A stretch of 9,463 bases of DNA from the NCBI GenBank assembly GCA_002167215.1, contig NHDS01000028.1, forward strand, positions 24,843 through 34,305. Direction: 5' to 3'. Both the position numbers and the translations under genes were made by a program. Origin of the DNA: Pelagibacteraceae bacterium TMED65. Its GTDB lineage: Bacteria; Pseudomonadota; Alphaproteobacteria; TMED127. A model generated the notes under the pieces. The model saw only the letters and a list, made by a program, of their open reading frames with translations. It searched no databases and had not been told where the DNA came from. Each line of letters starts with the position of its first letter. The first letter of the stretch is position 1. Below are positions 1 through 6,672 of this stretch, piece after piece.

Positions 1-726
1 AAATCAACAGTTTCTCTAAACCTTGCCATAACCTTAGCATCAAAAAAATATAAAGTTGGTTTGCTAGATGCAGACATCTACGGTCCTTCAATTCCCAGAA
101 TGATGGGAATTTCTGAAAAACCCAGTTCAGATCAAAATAAAAAGATACTCCCTTACGATAAATTTTCAATAAAGTCGATGTCAATCGGAAACATGGTCCC
201 GGAGGAAAAAGCTATAATTTGGAGAGGCGCTATGGCGTCAAGTGCAATTAGACAACTCGTAAGTGATGTTCAGTGGGGTGATTTGGACTATTTGGTAATT
301 GATTTGCCACCTGGGACCGGAGATATTCAATTATCACTTTGTCAGAATATTAAAATAACCGGTGCATTAATTGTTTCGACACCACAAGAGATTTCTTTAA
401 TCGATGTAAGAAAGGCAATTGGTATGTTTCAAAAAGTAAATGTGCCTATTCTTGGCATTATTCAAAATATGAGTTATTTAGAAATTAATGGATCAAAAAA
501 CTACCTATTTGGTAAAAATGGTGCACTAAAAGAATCAGAAAAACAAAAATTTGAATTTTTAGGTGATATCCCAATAAACCCTGAAATTTGCGACTCAGGA
601 GACATCGGCAAACCAATAACAACTAATAAAGATTCAAATATATTTAAGATTTTTAGTGAGATTTCTGATCGTTTTATTTCTTCTCTTACAAAAAACAAAA
701 AATCTGAAGTTAAAATTACAAACTAA
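1..726 (+). CDS. mrp: Mrp/ApbC family P-loop ATPase, Fe-S cluster carrier (5' end missing)
   Basis: The reading frame is open at the left edge. The first codons read KSTVSLNLA, the end of the deviant Walker A motif GKGGVGKST, so the N-terminus lies outside the window. Seen next are [10 protein letters not shown] (nt 67-96) and the Walker B-like LPPGTGDIQ (around nt 304-330), both signatures of the Mrp/NBP35 group of the MinD/ParA superfamily. Proteins of this family are cytoplasmic dimeric ATPases that bind and hand on iron-sulphur clusters. The C-terminal segment after NMSY (nt 466-510) reads [16 protein letters not shown] where enterobacterial Mrp has a CxxC cluster-binding pair; both cysteines are absent here. 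As I recall, alphaproteobacterial Mrp proteins often lack this pair, so this may be lineage-typical rather than decay. The gene ends in TAA and overlaps the 3' end of thyX on the other strand by 11 bp. Family assignment is secure; cluster-carrier activity is inferred. Confidence 0.93.
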   Translation, partial: KSTVSLNLAITLASKKYKVGLLDADIYGPSIPRMMGISEKPSSDQNKKILPYDKFSIKSMSIGNMVPEEKAIIWRGAMASSAIRQLVSDVQWGDLDYLVIDLPPGTGDIQLSLCQNIKITGALIVSTPQEISLIDVRKAIGMFQKVNVPILGIIQNMSYLEINGSKNYLFGKNGALKESEKQKFEFLGDIPINPEICDSGDIGKPITTNKDSNIFKIFSEISDRFISSLTKNKKSEVKITN

Positions 727-1642
727 AAATTTCTTTTATACTTTCATGCTCTCTTTTGGAAAGACCATGTTTCTTTTGTTTTTTTCCATGTAGCAAGAAT
801 TTAATATAAGCAATTCCTTCCTCTGATATTGTAAGTGCTTTTAATCTATTGTTAATGAAAGCATCATATGTCAGTGGAACCCATTTTTTGAAAATGTTCA
901 TCATAACCTCAGCATATACTCTTATTTCATACTGTGCATGAGGATCAAATCTGAGAGCAAGAAAGTGCATCAAATTATGAAGATCTATTTTCCAATACCA
1001 CTGTGTGTAAGCGTTAAGTGGTAATGTCATTCTCGATAATTCTCTGGCCAATCCATTTCTTTTCTCATTAATTAAATTTCCTTCTTCGTCCGAGTTTAAT
1101 AAAGTAGAGTAATTTTCAAAAGATCTCCTTGAGTTTTCCTTTATAATTTTCGAATACAGTTCAATTTCCTCAGATTCTAAATTTCCCGATCTTCCCTGAT
1201 TATTTGATTTTGACTGAGGCTTAAGATCTCTTTTTTTTGGAATATAAAATTCTCTATCAAGTATTGAATATCTCGCAGAATATTCATTTACATTGGCTGT
1301 TCTGTGTCTAATCCATTGTCTTGCAACGAAAATTGGAAGTTTAATATGAAATTTTATTTCATTCATTTCAAACGGCGTTGAGTGTCTATGACTTATCAAG
1401 TAGTTTATGAGACTTTTATCCTGATTGAGTTTTTTTGTTCCTTTTCCATATGATACTCTTGCTGCTTGAACAATTGAAGAATCGTCACCCATGTAATCTA
1501 TAACTCTTATAAATCCATGATCTAATACCTTAAAACTTTGATATAGAATTTTTTCAACTTTTTTTACAGTCACTCTTCTTGTAGAGAAGTTATTTTTTCT
1601 TACTTTTTCAATGTCAATTTGTTGATCTGTTTTTTTTTTCAT
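716..1642 (-). CDS. thyX: Flavin-dependent thymidylate synthase ThyX
   Basis: 308 residues, near the usual length for alphaproteobacterial ThyX with its short N-terminal extension. ThyX makes dTMP from dUMP in the cytoplasm using FAD, NADPH and methylene-tetrahydrofolate, replacing ThyA. The ThyX motif (RHRxxSxNExSxR) appears as [15 protein letters not shown] around residues 112-126, with Asn in the Ser position; that Ser is known to be dispensable, and I recall Asn in alphaproteobacterial homologues. Other family blocks seen are [20 protein letters not shown] near residue 40, HRHSTPFE before the motif, and [20 protein letters not shown] with DPHAQYEIR near residues 212-241. The start at 1642 gives a Lys-rich leader followed by the expected fold; no strong ribosome binding site is visible. 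The gene is divergent from ssrA and its stop lies inside the 3' end of mrp. No nearby thyA is seen. Confidence 0.96.
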   Translation of the reverse strand: MKKKTDQQIDIEKVRKNNFSTRRVTVKKVEKILYQSFKVLDHGFIRVIDYMGDDSSIVQAARVSYGKGTKKLNQDKSLINYLISHRHSTPFEMNEIKFHIKLPIFVARQWIRHRTANVNEYSARYSILDREFYIPKKRDLKPQSKSNNQGRSGNLESEEIELYSKIIKENSRRSFENYSTLLNSDEEGNLINEKRNGLARELSRMTLPLNAYTQWYWKIDLHNLMHFLALRFDPHAQYEIRVYAEVMMNIFKKWVPLTYDAFINNRLKALTISEEGIAYIKFLLHGKKQKKHGLSKREHESIKEIFSL

Positions 1643-1726
1643 ATAAAACTTTTATATCAGGATAACTTATTTTTATACTAAAACAATTTATAGGTTTTAT
1701 TTTTTTAATCATTCATTATTATAAAA

Positions 1727-2004
1727 ATGCTGATTTCAGCTATGGCAATAAACGTTTGATTTTGAGCCGAGGCGGACCCGGGGGCGGTACCCGGCGCCTC
1801 CACCATATGGGGGCGAAATAGGATCGACGCGCGTGTGAATAATCAAAAACTTTGCCCGGAATGGTACCAACGTTATCGGACCAAACTTATAAATGCCAAC
1901 GATAATGAAATGGCACTCGCTGCTTAATTAATTAAGAAAGCGCGGTAGTGAGCACCGGGCAACAGAAGTCTCATCGGCAAGGGCGGGCAATTGTTCGCCC
2001 TTGT
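1727..2004 (+). ncRNA. ssrA: Circularly permuted (two-piece) tmRNA, alphaproteobacterial type
   Basis: The 3' half of the tRNA-like domain comes first: T stem CCGGG/CCCGG (1778-1782/1790-1794), then CGCCTCC, discriminator A and CCA (1795-1805). After a 3-nt linker comes the 5' half, GGGGGCG (1809-1815) and AAATAGGATCGACG. The two halves pair into a 7-bp acceptor stem with G1811 opposite U1799, the G3-U70 alanine identity pair. Helix 2 is visible as TTTGATT (1755-1761) with AATCAAA (1841-1847). An 8-bp helix TTGCCCGG (1852-1859) with CCGGGCAA (1955-1962) encloses the pseudoknot region and the tag. This order is that of the permuted genes known from alphaproteobacteria, whose precursor is cut into acceptor and coding RNAs. 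The RNA rescues stalled ribosomes. The T loop (GGCGGTA) is not the usual TTCRANY. Outer ends are approximate; a small hairpin (1729-1740) near the 5' end may belong to the acceptor piece. Confidence 0.95.
1895..1927 (+). other. tmRNA tag-peptide reading frame
   Basis: Resume codon GCC at 1895 opens ANDNEMALAA followed by TAA, so the full tag would be AANDNEMALAA with the charged alanine. The ANDN start is typical of alphaproteobacterial tags and the ALAA end is the usual protease-recognition tail. The tag is short for the group (Caulobacter encodes 13 residues). The stop lies in a TTAATTAATTAA run just after the tag. Confidence 0.9.
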
Positions 2005-2010
2005 TTGTTT
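1978..2010 (+). terminator. Intrinsic terminator of ssrA
   Basis: CAAGGGCG (1978-1985) pairs perfectly with CGCCCTTG (1996-2003). Two G-U pairs and a C-G pair extend the stem to a four-base AATT loop, and TTTGTTTT follows. The stem sits at the 3' end of the tmRNA coding piece, so it may also define the mature or precursor end. Confidence 0.85.
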
Positions 2011-2072
2011 TAGGTACACTCACAAAGGGTTTTAGAGGGTTCACTCAACAGAATAAAAGAGAGGTAATGTCG
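2001..2072 (+). repeat. Diverged repeat, copy A (ssrA downstream flank)
   Basis: TTGTTTGTTT (2001-2010) followed eight bases later by CTCACAAAGG (2019-2028) recurs with the same spacing at 2388-2415. With small gaps the match continues through AACAGAA and AGAGG to about 2072. The left end of this copy (2001-2019) also matches copy C at 2994-3012. Confidence 0.6.
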
Positions 2073-2387
2073 TAATTAGTTGCAGACAAAGTTGCTAGTT
2101 CAATCTTTATTCTCATTATCTATAATCATCAATGACAAGTTATACATTAGAAGTTTTTCTAGTTTTGTTAAAAATATTTCATTTATATCTATGATAAAAG
2201 ATTGTTATTTGATTTTAATAATTTGAAGGCGCCCTAAACTCTTTCAATCAAAGGAAGGAATAAGTCAAGAACGCCCATATATAAGATTGTAACTTGTTGG
2301 CATTGGTTGAAATTTTTCTTATTTATACCAACTATCATTAATATTTATAAGAAACATACTTAAATGATCAAAGGTTACTTTTTGCAC

Positions 2388-2462
2388 TTGTTTGTTTGAA
2401 GGATCCTCACAAAGGTCTTCAAAGCTTTTCAAAACAGAAATACGAATGAAGAGGAAGTTGCG
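2388..2462 (+). repeat. Diverged repeat, copy B
   Basis: The first 28 bases match 2001-2028 at 23 of 28 positions without gaps, including two exact 10-mers (TTGTTTGTTT and CTCACAAAGG) at identical spacing. Further blocks AACAGAA (2433-2439) and AGAGG (2450-2454) follow in the same order as in copy A, with one- and four-base length differences. No gene or transposase accompanies it. Confidence 0.6.
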
Positions 2463-2498
2463 ACTGCAACTAAATCCAATGTTAATTATTATGGTATC

Positions 2499-2536
2499 GG
2501 TTCAAGCAAAATTACTTTAGTTATAGTGCTTGAACC
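2499..2536. repeat. Perfect 10-bp inverted repeat, possible terminator hairpin
   Basis: GGTTCAAGCA (2499-2508) and TGCTTGAACC (2527-2536) are exact inverted copies around an 18-base loop. It lies 13 bases past the stop of the small minus-strand gene and could end its transcript, but no T-run follows on the minus strand. On the plus strand it is followed by AT-rich sequence and then a T-rich tract. A regulatory or repeat role is equally possible. Confidence 0.5.
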
Positions 2537-2549
2537 AATATTTAATATT

Positions 2550-2708
2550 TTATTCTTTTTTTTCTTTTGTTTCTTCTTCTTTTTCTTCAGAAATTTCTTC
2601 AGTTTTTTCTTCTACAACTTCTTTTTTTTCTCCATGCCCATCCGCTTTTATGGATTCAGAGGAAAATAAAAATGCTAACAAGAAAAATAAAAGGTAAAAA
2701 TATTTCAT
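2550..2708 (-). CDS. Small exported Glu/Lys-rich protein, function unknown
   Basis: 52 codons starting ATG at 2708 and ending TAA at 2550. The start is supported by a GGAG ribosome binding site six bases upstream. The N-terminus MKYFYLLFFLLAFLFSS is a clear signal peptide: one Lys, then about 14 hydrophobic residues. Likely cleavage is after IKA, near residue 22. The rest (DGHGEKKEVVEEK and onward) is almost entirely Glu, Lys, Thr and Val, with about 15 Glu and no Cys, so the mature product would be a roughly 30-residue, charged, probably disordered periplasmic peptide. I do not recognise a family. The ordered signal peptide plus good ribosome binding site argue for a real gene. The tail is encoded by TTC-rich sequence on the plus strand and could alternatively be low-complexity drift. 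Confidence 0.7.
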   Translation of the reverse strand: MKYFYLLFFLLAFLFSSESIKADGHGEKKEVVEEKTEEISEEKEEETKEKKE

Positions 2709-3083
2709 GAATATCTCCAATAAAGGTTAGATATTTATTTTAATAAATCTTTAATCTTTTTGAAATTTTTCTTCTTTATACTTGATATCACCCACTGTTA
2801 TAATACTCAAACTAAAATAACTAAATAAGACATTCTCGTCTTCTTATTGTAAAATTAACACATTAAAAACAGATTAGTACATAAAAGTGTTCATATATTG
2901 CGTACACTTTCAAAGCAACTCATTAATAAAGGATTTTAGAACTCAAACCAGGACACAGAAGGTTGATTGGAAAGGACATGCAATTGTCCAAACTTGATTG
3001 TTTTAGGTAAACAATAAAAATTTCATAGTAAGTATTATTTAATAGATAAAAGTTTAGATTACTTCATAGGTGAAACAATCAAA
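2709..3083. other. Intergenic region with repeats and hairpins
   Basis: About 375 bases without a gene. It should contain the promoter of the small exported protein on the minus strand. Visible structures are a hairpin AATAAGA/TCTTATT (2824-2830/2842-2848), a 7-bp inverted repeat AAAGTGT/ACACTTT (2884-2890/2904-2910), and the ssrA-derived segment at 2915-3012. TATAAT at 2799-2804 lies in a TGTTATAATA context that resembles half a Zur site; I do not call it an operator. Confidence 0.5.
2915..3012 (+). repeat. Degenerate copy of the ssrA 3' end and terminator (copy C)
   Basis: Positions 2947-3012 align without gaps to 1954-2019, with 49 of 66 bases identical by hand count. The match covers ACC-GG...ACAGAAG of the tmRNA coding piece, GCAATTGT of the terminator loop and TTGTTTTAGGTA past the T-run. 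A further block ATTAATAAAG (2922-2931) matches ATTAAGAAAG (1931-1940) just after the tag stop, with a 2-base shift. No tag, acceptor stem or CCA is recognisable upstream. The original terminator stem is lost, but GGACA/TGTCC (2974-2978/2985-2989) forms a new 5-bp hairpin before a T-rich stretch. It is best read as a decayed partial duplication. Confidence 0.7.
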
Positions 3084-3920
3084 TCATATTTGAAATAGTA
3101 CATATTGTTTTTTTGATTCTTCATCAGTTATTTTTGCTTCAAATTCATTTAAAGAAGAATCAAATAATGTGAAATTTTTCCAAATATTTAAAAGAAATTG
3201 AATATTTCGCCCTTTGCGTTCTTTAGGAGGATCAAACACTAATCCTATGATGGGTTGATTACTTTCTGGATTTTTAATATGGGCTCTGAAAATTTCACAA
3301 TTATACATCTCAAGATTTACAGCTGGGACTGACATTCCAGATACTAAATTAACTGGAGAACGTTCATGATGAATTTTCTTCCATTTATAGCCAGTTTCAT
3401 ATCTTTCATTCAAATTAAAGTTTTTTGCTTTTTTAACTATAAACGAATTTTCAATACCAGCTAGTGATAAAATTTTGCCATTTTTACAATCAAATCCAGA
3501 ATAAATTAGGATTTGAAGAAAAATTGGCATTATTGTTGAAGCGATATGTCCCTCAACAAATCTTTCTGCTGCATGCTTTGGACCTGAAATTACTAGATCT
3601 CCATCATCTTTTAAAACGTCATATATTTTATCCAGAAATACTCCCTGATTTCTTTGATGTTCAATCACGTGTGAACAGTGAATCATATCATATTTTGATT
3701 TAAATTCGAATGAATTGAAATCTTCAACAAACTCTGCATCTTTTTCATATTTATCAATAGAATCGACTATTAAACCAAAATCTCTCATTATTTTAGTATG
3801 ACTACCTAGCGCACCACCAATATCTAGAACTTTGAATTTTTTTTTAAAACTTTTCATGGATAAGAGGTATTCTATTAAAACAAATCCACCCCAGTCCAAT
3901 TTTATAAAATTTTTAGTCAT
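3084..3920 (-). CDS. Class I SAM-dependent methyltransferase, substrate unknown
   Basis: 278 residues. The N-terminal half carries the Rossmann-type methyltransferase core. Motif I is VLDIGGALGSHT (residues 31-42), a variant of the E/DxGxGxG loop. The acidic end of strand 2 lies at IVDSIDKY (51-58). YDMIHCSHVIEH (77-88) is the motif before strand 4, and VLKDDGDLVISGP (102-114) the post-motif III strand. This pattern is that of the Methyltransf_11/23 (UbiE-like) groups. The remaining 160 residues have no motif I recognise and may form the acceptor-binding part. No signal peptide or membrane segment is seen, so it should act in the cytoplasm. It stands alone between two gene-poor stretches, so context gives no substrate. 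The start at 3920 is the only sensible Met before motif I, but no ribosome binding site is obvious. Confidence 0.85.
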   Translation of the reverse strand: MTKNFIKLDWGGFVLIEYLLSMKSFKKKFKVLDIGGALGSHTKIMRDFGLIVDSIDKYEKDAEFVEDFNSFEFKSKYDMIHCSHVIEHQRNQGVFLDKIYDVLKDDGDLVISGPKHAAERFVEGHIASTIMPIFLQILIYSGFDCKNGKILSLAGIENSFIVKKAKNFNLNERYETGYKWKKIHHERSPVNLVSGMSVPAVNLEMYNCEIFRAHIKNPESNQPIIGLVFDPPKERKGRNIQFLLNIWKNFTLFDSSLNEFEAKITDEESKKQYVLFQI

Positions 3921-4147
3921 TTTATTAAGTGAGCAAATTTGATGCCATTCAATTACAAAAAAGTCTAAAACGCTGATGTTTTAACTAATTTCGTTGTTTT
4001 CATAAACTGAAAATCAAATAAATTTTTTAAAAATATTAAAAAGAAAAATTATTTAACGGACAATCAAAACAAAGGATTTAATCAACAATTATACCCTGTA
4101 GTTTTAACTCTTATTGTTTAGATGCTCAAACCACCAATAAATTATTC

Positions 4148-4171
4148 AAATAAGAAAAAACATTCTTGTTT
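4148..4171. terminator. Weak AT-rich hairpin downstream of the receptor gene
   Basis: AAATAAGAA (4148-4156) pairs with TTCTTGTTT (4163-4171) with one wobble, around a six-base loop. It lies about 20 bases past the stop of the minus-strand TonB-receptor gene and may end its transcript. There is no clear T-run, so the call is tentative. Confidence 0.3.
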
Positions 4172-4192
4172 AAATCTCCTATTACATAATTT

Positions 4193-6163
4193 TTAATATT
4201 TTAGCTTAAGATTAAACATGAAAGATCTTCCAGGAAGTTGAACTTGAGCTTTTTTTGATTCTAAGTGATCTCTGCCAACAGTATCTAATAGATTGGAAGC
4301 AACTAGCATCAAATGACCTGAAACATTAGAATATGAAAAATCTCTCGTTAGATCAAAGTCTAACCTAGAATGACCACCTGTTCTTGTTTGAAAAGGGCCA
4401 ATAAAATCTTTATCAAAATAATGATAATAGTCTAAGTTAGCGTCCCAGTTATCATTGATCAATTGTAAACCAGCATTTAATTTTGATTGAGGTATTCTAG
4501 ATAGCGCTTTGTCATTTGATGTCCTGTATCCTTTTAAGAAATCAACCATCACACTTGTAATAAAATCAAAATCATCAATTTTAGCTAAACCATATTGACC
4601 ACTTAACTCTGCACCGGTAAAAATAGCGTTGTATTGCTCATGAATTACATTATTAAAATCTTCCCCCTCCACTGCAACCGTAGCTCCATCTCTATCTGCA
4701 GCTATGAAATCATCAATAAAGTTGTAATAAGTTTCGATTTTGATTTTATTTAAATCTTTTCCGTAATTGTAGCCTATTGAAAAATTATATGAGGTTTCTA
4801 CACCTAGGTTTATTTCACCATTCTCAAAATTTTCTAAAGCATGATGTGGACCATTGGCATATAATTCAACAGGGTTTGGTGCTCTTTGAGTAAAGTCAAA
4901 TCCAGCAAAAATCGTATTATTGGGTATGAATTCATTTTTAATTGTTGAAGAAAAGGCACCCGCGAAAAACCCATTTTCGTGATTAGTATTTTTTAGATTT
5001 ACTGATTCAACTCTTCCTCCAAGATCTAGATCAAAAGAATCAAAGTTAAAGTTTTCTAAAACAAAAAAACCAAAGCTATTAGTTTTAGTTCTTTCTAAAT
5101 GACCCTCTTCATCTCCCAATGCCCCTTGGTCTTTATTCTGAAAATGAAAACCAATTAATCCATTTGAATTTTGACTTATTAGTGGTTTGTGATTTACAGA
5201 AGTTTTTAACTCATAAGAATCATTAAAAAAAGTAATATTATGATTTTTTCCTGCTGTAGTTCTTTCCGCATGGTTATATTCAGATGCCGTCCCTTCAAGA
5301 TTAAATTTATCAATAAAATTATTATTTAGTGAAATTGAGGATTTAAAGGAAACAGTGTTCCTAGTTGGATTTAACGAAGTATTGTTTTCTTCACCCTTAC
5401 CTCCAGGAAGAAAGTACACAGCTTCTAATTTGTCAACCGAAACGCCGAAGTAATTGTCCCCATCATTGTAAGTAAAGCCAACTCCTCCAGATGTCATGAA
5501 TTTAGAAGAATTTGGTTGTTTAGAATCTGTATTTGCAAGGTCATAAGATCCTGAGCTTAAAAAACTACCCGAACCCCTTACTGTATAATTACCAACAGAT
5601 TCCGCTAATTTTAACGCTGATTTTAATTCTCCTCCCGAAGTTTGATAACCAAAGTCTGCTTGAATAATTTCAGGGGGAATTAGATTATCAATATTTATTA
5701 GGGGGTTAATAATATTTACAACACCGGCGAAACCATTATTACCATATAAAAGGGTTCCTGGTCCTTTAATAATTTCAATTTTGTCAATTAACATTGGGTC
5801 ATAACCTACAATATGGTCTTCACCAAACTCTGAAACATCACTTAAAGATCCACTGTTTTGTAAAATTTTAACTCGAGAATTAGACATACCTCTGATTATA
5901 GGACGACTTGCGTTTCCTAATCCTTGAGATGAAATACCGGGTAGATCCTTTAACATACTTCCAATAGAATAATTTTTTTTAACTTCCATTTTATGCCCGT
6001 CAAATAAAATATTTCCTCTATCTGCCTCAAAATTTTCAGTTGGTTGAATTTTTGAGGTTATAAAAATATCTGGTGCTGTAAATATAGTATCTGCCGAACT
6101 TTAAAAGCAAAACACTACTGTTGTGAAAAAATAAATTATTTGCTTTTTTAAGGGGAATTTCAT
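4193..6163 (-). pseudogene. ZnuD-like TonB-dependent zinc receptor, interrupted by an in-frame stop after the signal peptide
   Basis: One frame runs from ATG at 6163 to the stop at 4193, broken only by a TAA at 6101-6103. Codons 1-20 (MKFPLKKQIIYFFTT...) are a signal peptide core. After the TAA the frame resumes SSADTIFTAPDIFITSK, a normal mature receptor N-terminus. The plug domain follows: SIGSMLKDLPGISSQGLG, RPIIRGMSNSRVKIL, GEDHIVGYDPMLIDKIEIIKG and TLLYGNNGFAGVVNIINP. A beta-barrel of about 480 residues ends in LPGRSFMFNLKLKY, with the usual terminal aromatic residue. NPVELYANGPHHALENFE in the barrel and the DH of the plug resemble the ZnuD group of zinc receptors. It is divergent from zur across a Zur box, which supports zinc uptake. 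The longest uninterrupted frame starts at 5989 inside the plug, with neither signal peptide nor complete plug, so it cannot be the native start. Either this is a very recent nonsense mutation, a sequencing or assembly error, or readthrough occurs. Confidence 0.8.
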
Positions 6164-6185
6164 TGTAATATGTACTTGATAAATT

Positions 6186-6191
6186 ATTATA
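6186..6191 (-). promoter_or_regulatory. Candidate -10 element of the TonB-receptor gene
   Basis: The minus strand reads TATAAT here, 22 bases before the receptor ATG. Its -35 region would fall at about 6209-6214, inside the Zur palindrome, so Zur binding would block RNA polymerase. No good -35 match is seen. The plus-strand TATAAA at 6194-6199 could serve zur in the same way. Confidence 0.45.
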
Positions 6192-6199
6192 TATATAAA

Positions 6200-6216
6200 G
6201 TGTTATATTATAACAC
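6200..6216. promoter_or_regulatory. Zur box between the zinc receptor and zur
   Basis: GTGTTATATTATAACAC is a perfect 17-bp palindrome around T6208. Its core TGTTATA-N-TATAACA is the known proteobacterial Zur operator. It lies in the 53-bp space between the divergent receptor and zur starts and touches the first zur ATG, so one Zur dimer pair could repress both genes when zinc is sufficient. Confidence 0.88.
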
Positions 6217-6669
6217 ATGATATTTTCAAACTGTTTTATGGTCAAATCGATACAAAAAAAAGCATTTGAATTTTGCTTCAAAAACAAGCATAGATATACT
6301 GAACCAAGAAAAAAGGTTCTTGAAATCGTTTCCTCAAGCAAAAAACCTTTGAAAGCTTATGAAATTTTAGAAAAACTTGGACTTGAACTTAACAATCCAA
6401 AGCCTCCTACCGCTTATCGTGCTATTGAATTTTGGCAAAAATATAACTTTATTCATCGAATTGAAAGTTTAAATGCTTACTCTGCTTGCATATCCGATCA
6501 TTTACATTCAGGTACACAATTCATGATTTGTGATGATTGTGGAAAGGTTATGGAATCAACTTCCTGTGAATTACCCTCCAAAATCCAAAAAGAATTAAAA
6601 AAAAAACAATTTAGAACTACCAAATGGAATCTTGAAATCAGTGGTCAGTGTAATGATTGTTCTTCTTAA
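6217..6669 (+). CDS. zur: Zinc uptake regulator Zur (Fur family)
   Basis: 150 residues, the usual Fur-family size. An N-terminal winged helix includes NPKPPTAYRAIEFW (60-73), the Zur form of the Fur recognition helix. It is followed by FIHRIESLNAYSAC, which aligns closely with E. coli Zur. The regulatory zinc ligands of E. coli Zur (H77, C88, H96, E111) map to H80, C91, H95 or H97, and E113. The structural zinc site maps to C105/C108 (CDDC) and C145/C148 (CNDC). Zn-loaded Zur represses zinc-import genes. A second Met at 6238 gives an N-terminus closer to E. coli Zur and may be the true start; the ATG at 6217 directly abuts the operator, and neither has a visible ribosome binding site. The operator implies autoregulation. 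The 3' end nearly meets the converging DUF3299-like gene, with only 3 bases between. Confidence 0.93.
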   Translation: MIFSNCFMVKSIQKKAFEFCFKNKHRYTEPRKKVLEIVSSSKKPLKAYEILEKLGLELNNPKPPTAYRAIEFWQKYNFIHRIESLNAYSACISDHLHSGTQFMICDDCGKVMESTSCELPSKIQKELKKKQFRTTKWNLEISGQCNDCSS

Positions 6670-6672
6670 ACT

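Larger units (their letters stand above)
2011..2549. other. Intergenic region between ssrA and a small secreted-protein gene
   Basis: About 540 bases with no credible gene on either strand. It holds two copies of a diverged repeat (from 2001 and from 2388) and a perfect 10-bp inverted repeat (2499-2536). Between about 2100 and 2380 I see only AT-rich unique sequence, with a short GC-richer patch GGCGCCC near 2228 and a loosely similar CTTTCAATCAAAGG stretch that I could not align convincingly to the repeats. Confidence 0.6.

Noticed and set aside
501..698. 65-codon minus-strand frame inside mrp
   Set aside because: Antisense shadow; mrp shows intact family motifs on the plus strand.
2226..2280. 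Possible fourth copy of the ssrA-flank repeat (CTTTCAATCAAAGG and nearby)
   Set aside because: Only short scattered matches; no consistent alignment to copies A-C could be made.
2796..2805. TGTTATAATA as a second Zur box
   Set aside because: Only the left half matches; the right half (CTCAAAC) has no TATAACA.
3464..3703. 79-codon plus-strand frame inside the methyltransferase
   Set aside because: Antisense shadow of a gene with clear methyltransferase motifs.
4193..5989. Receptor gene starting at ATG 5989
   Set aside because: This start lies inside the plug domain and leaves no signal peptide; the same frame upstream encodes the mature N-terminus and, past one TAA, a signal peptide.
6036..6341. 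101-codon minus-strand frame
   Set aside because: It overlaps zur and the receptor signal-peptide region in the wrong frame and has no family features.
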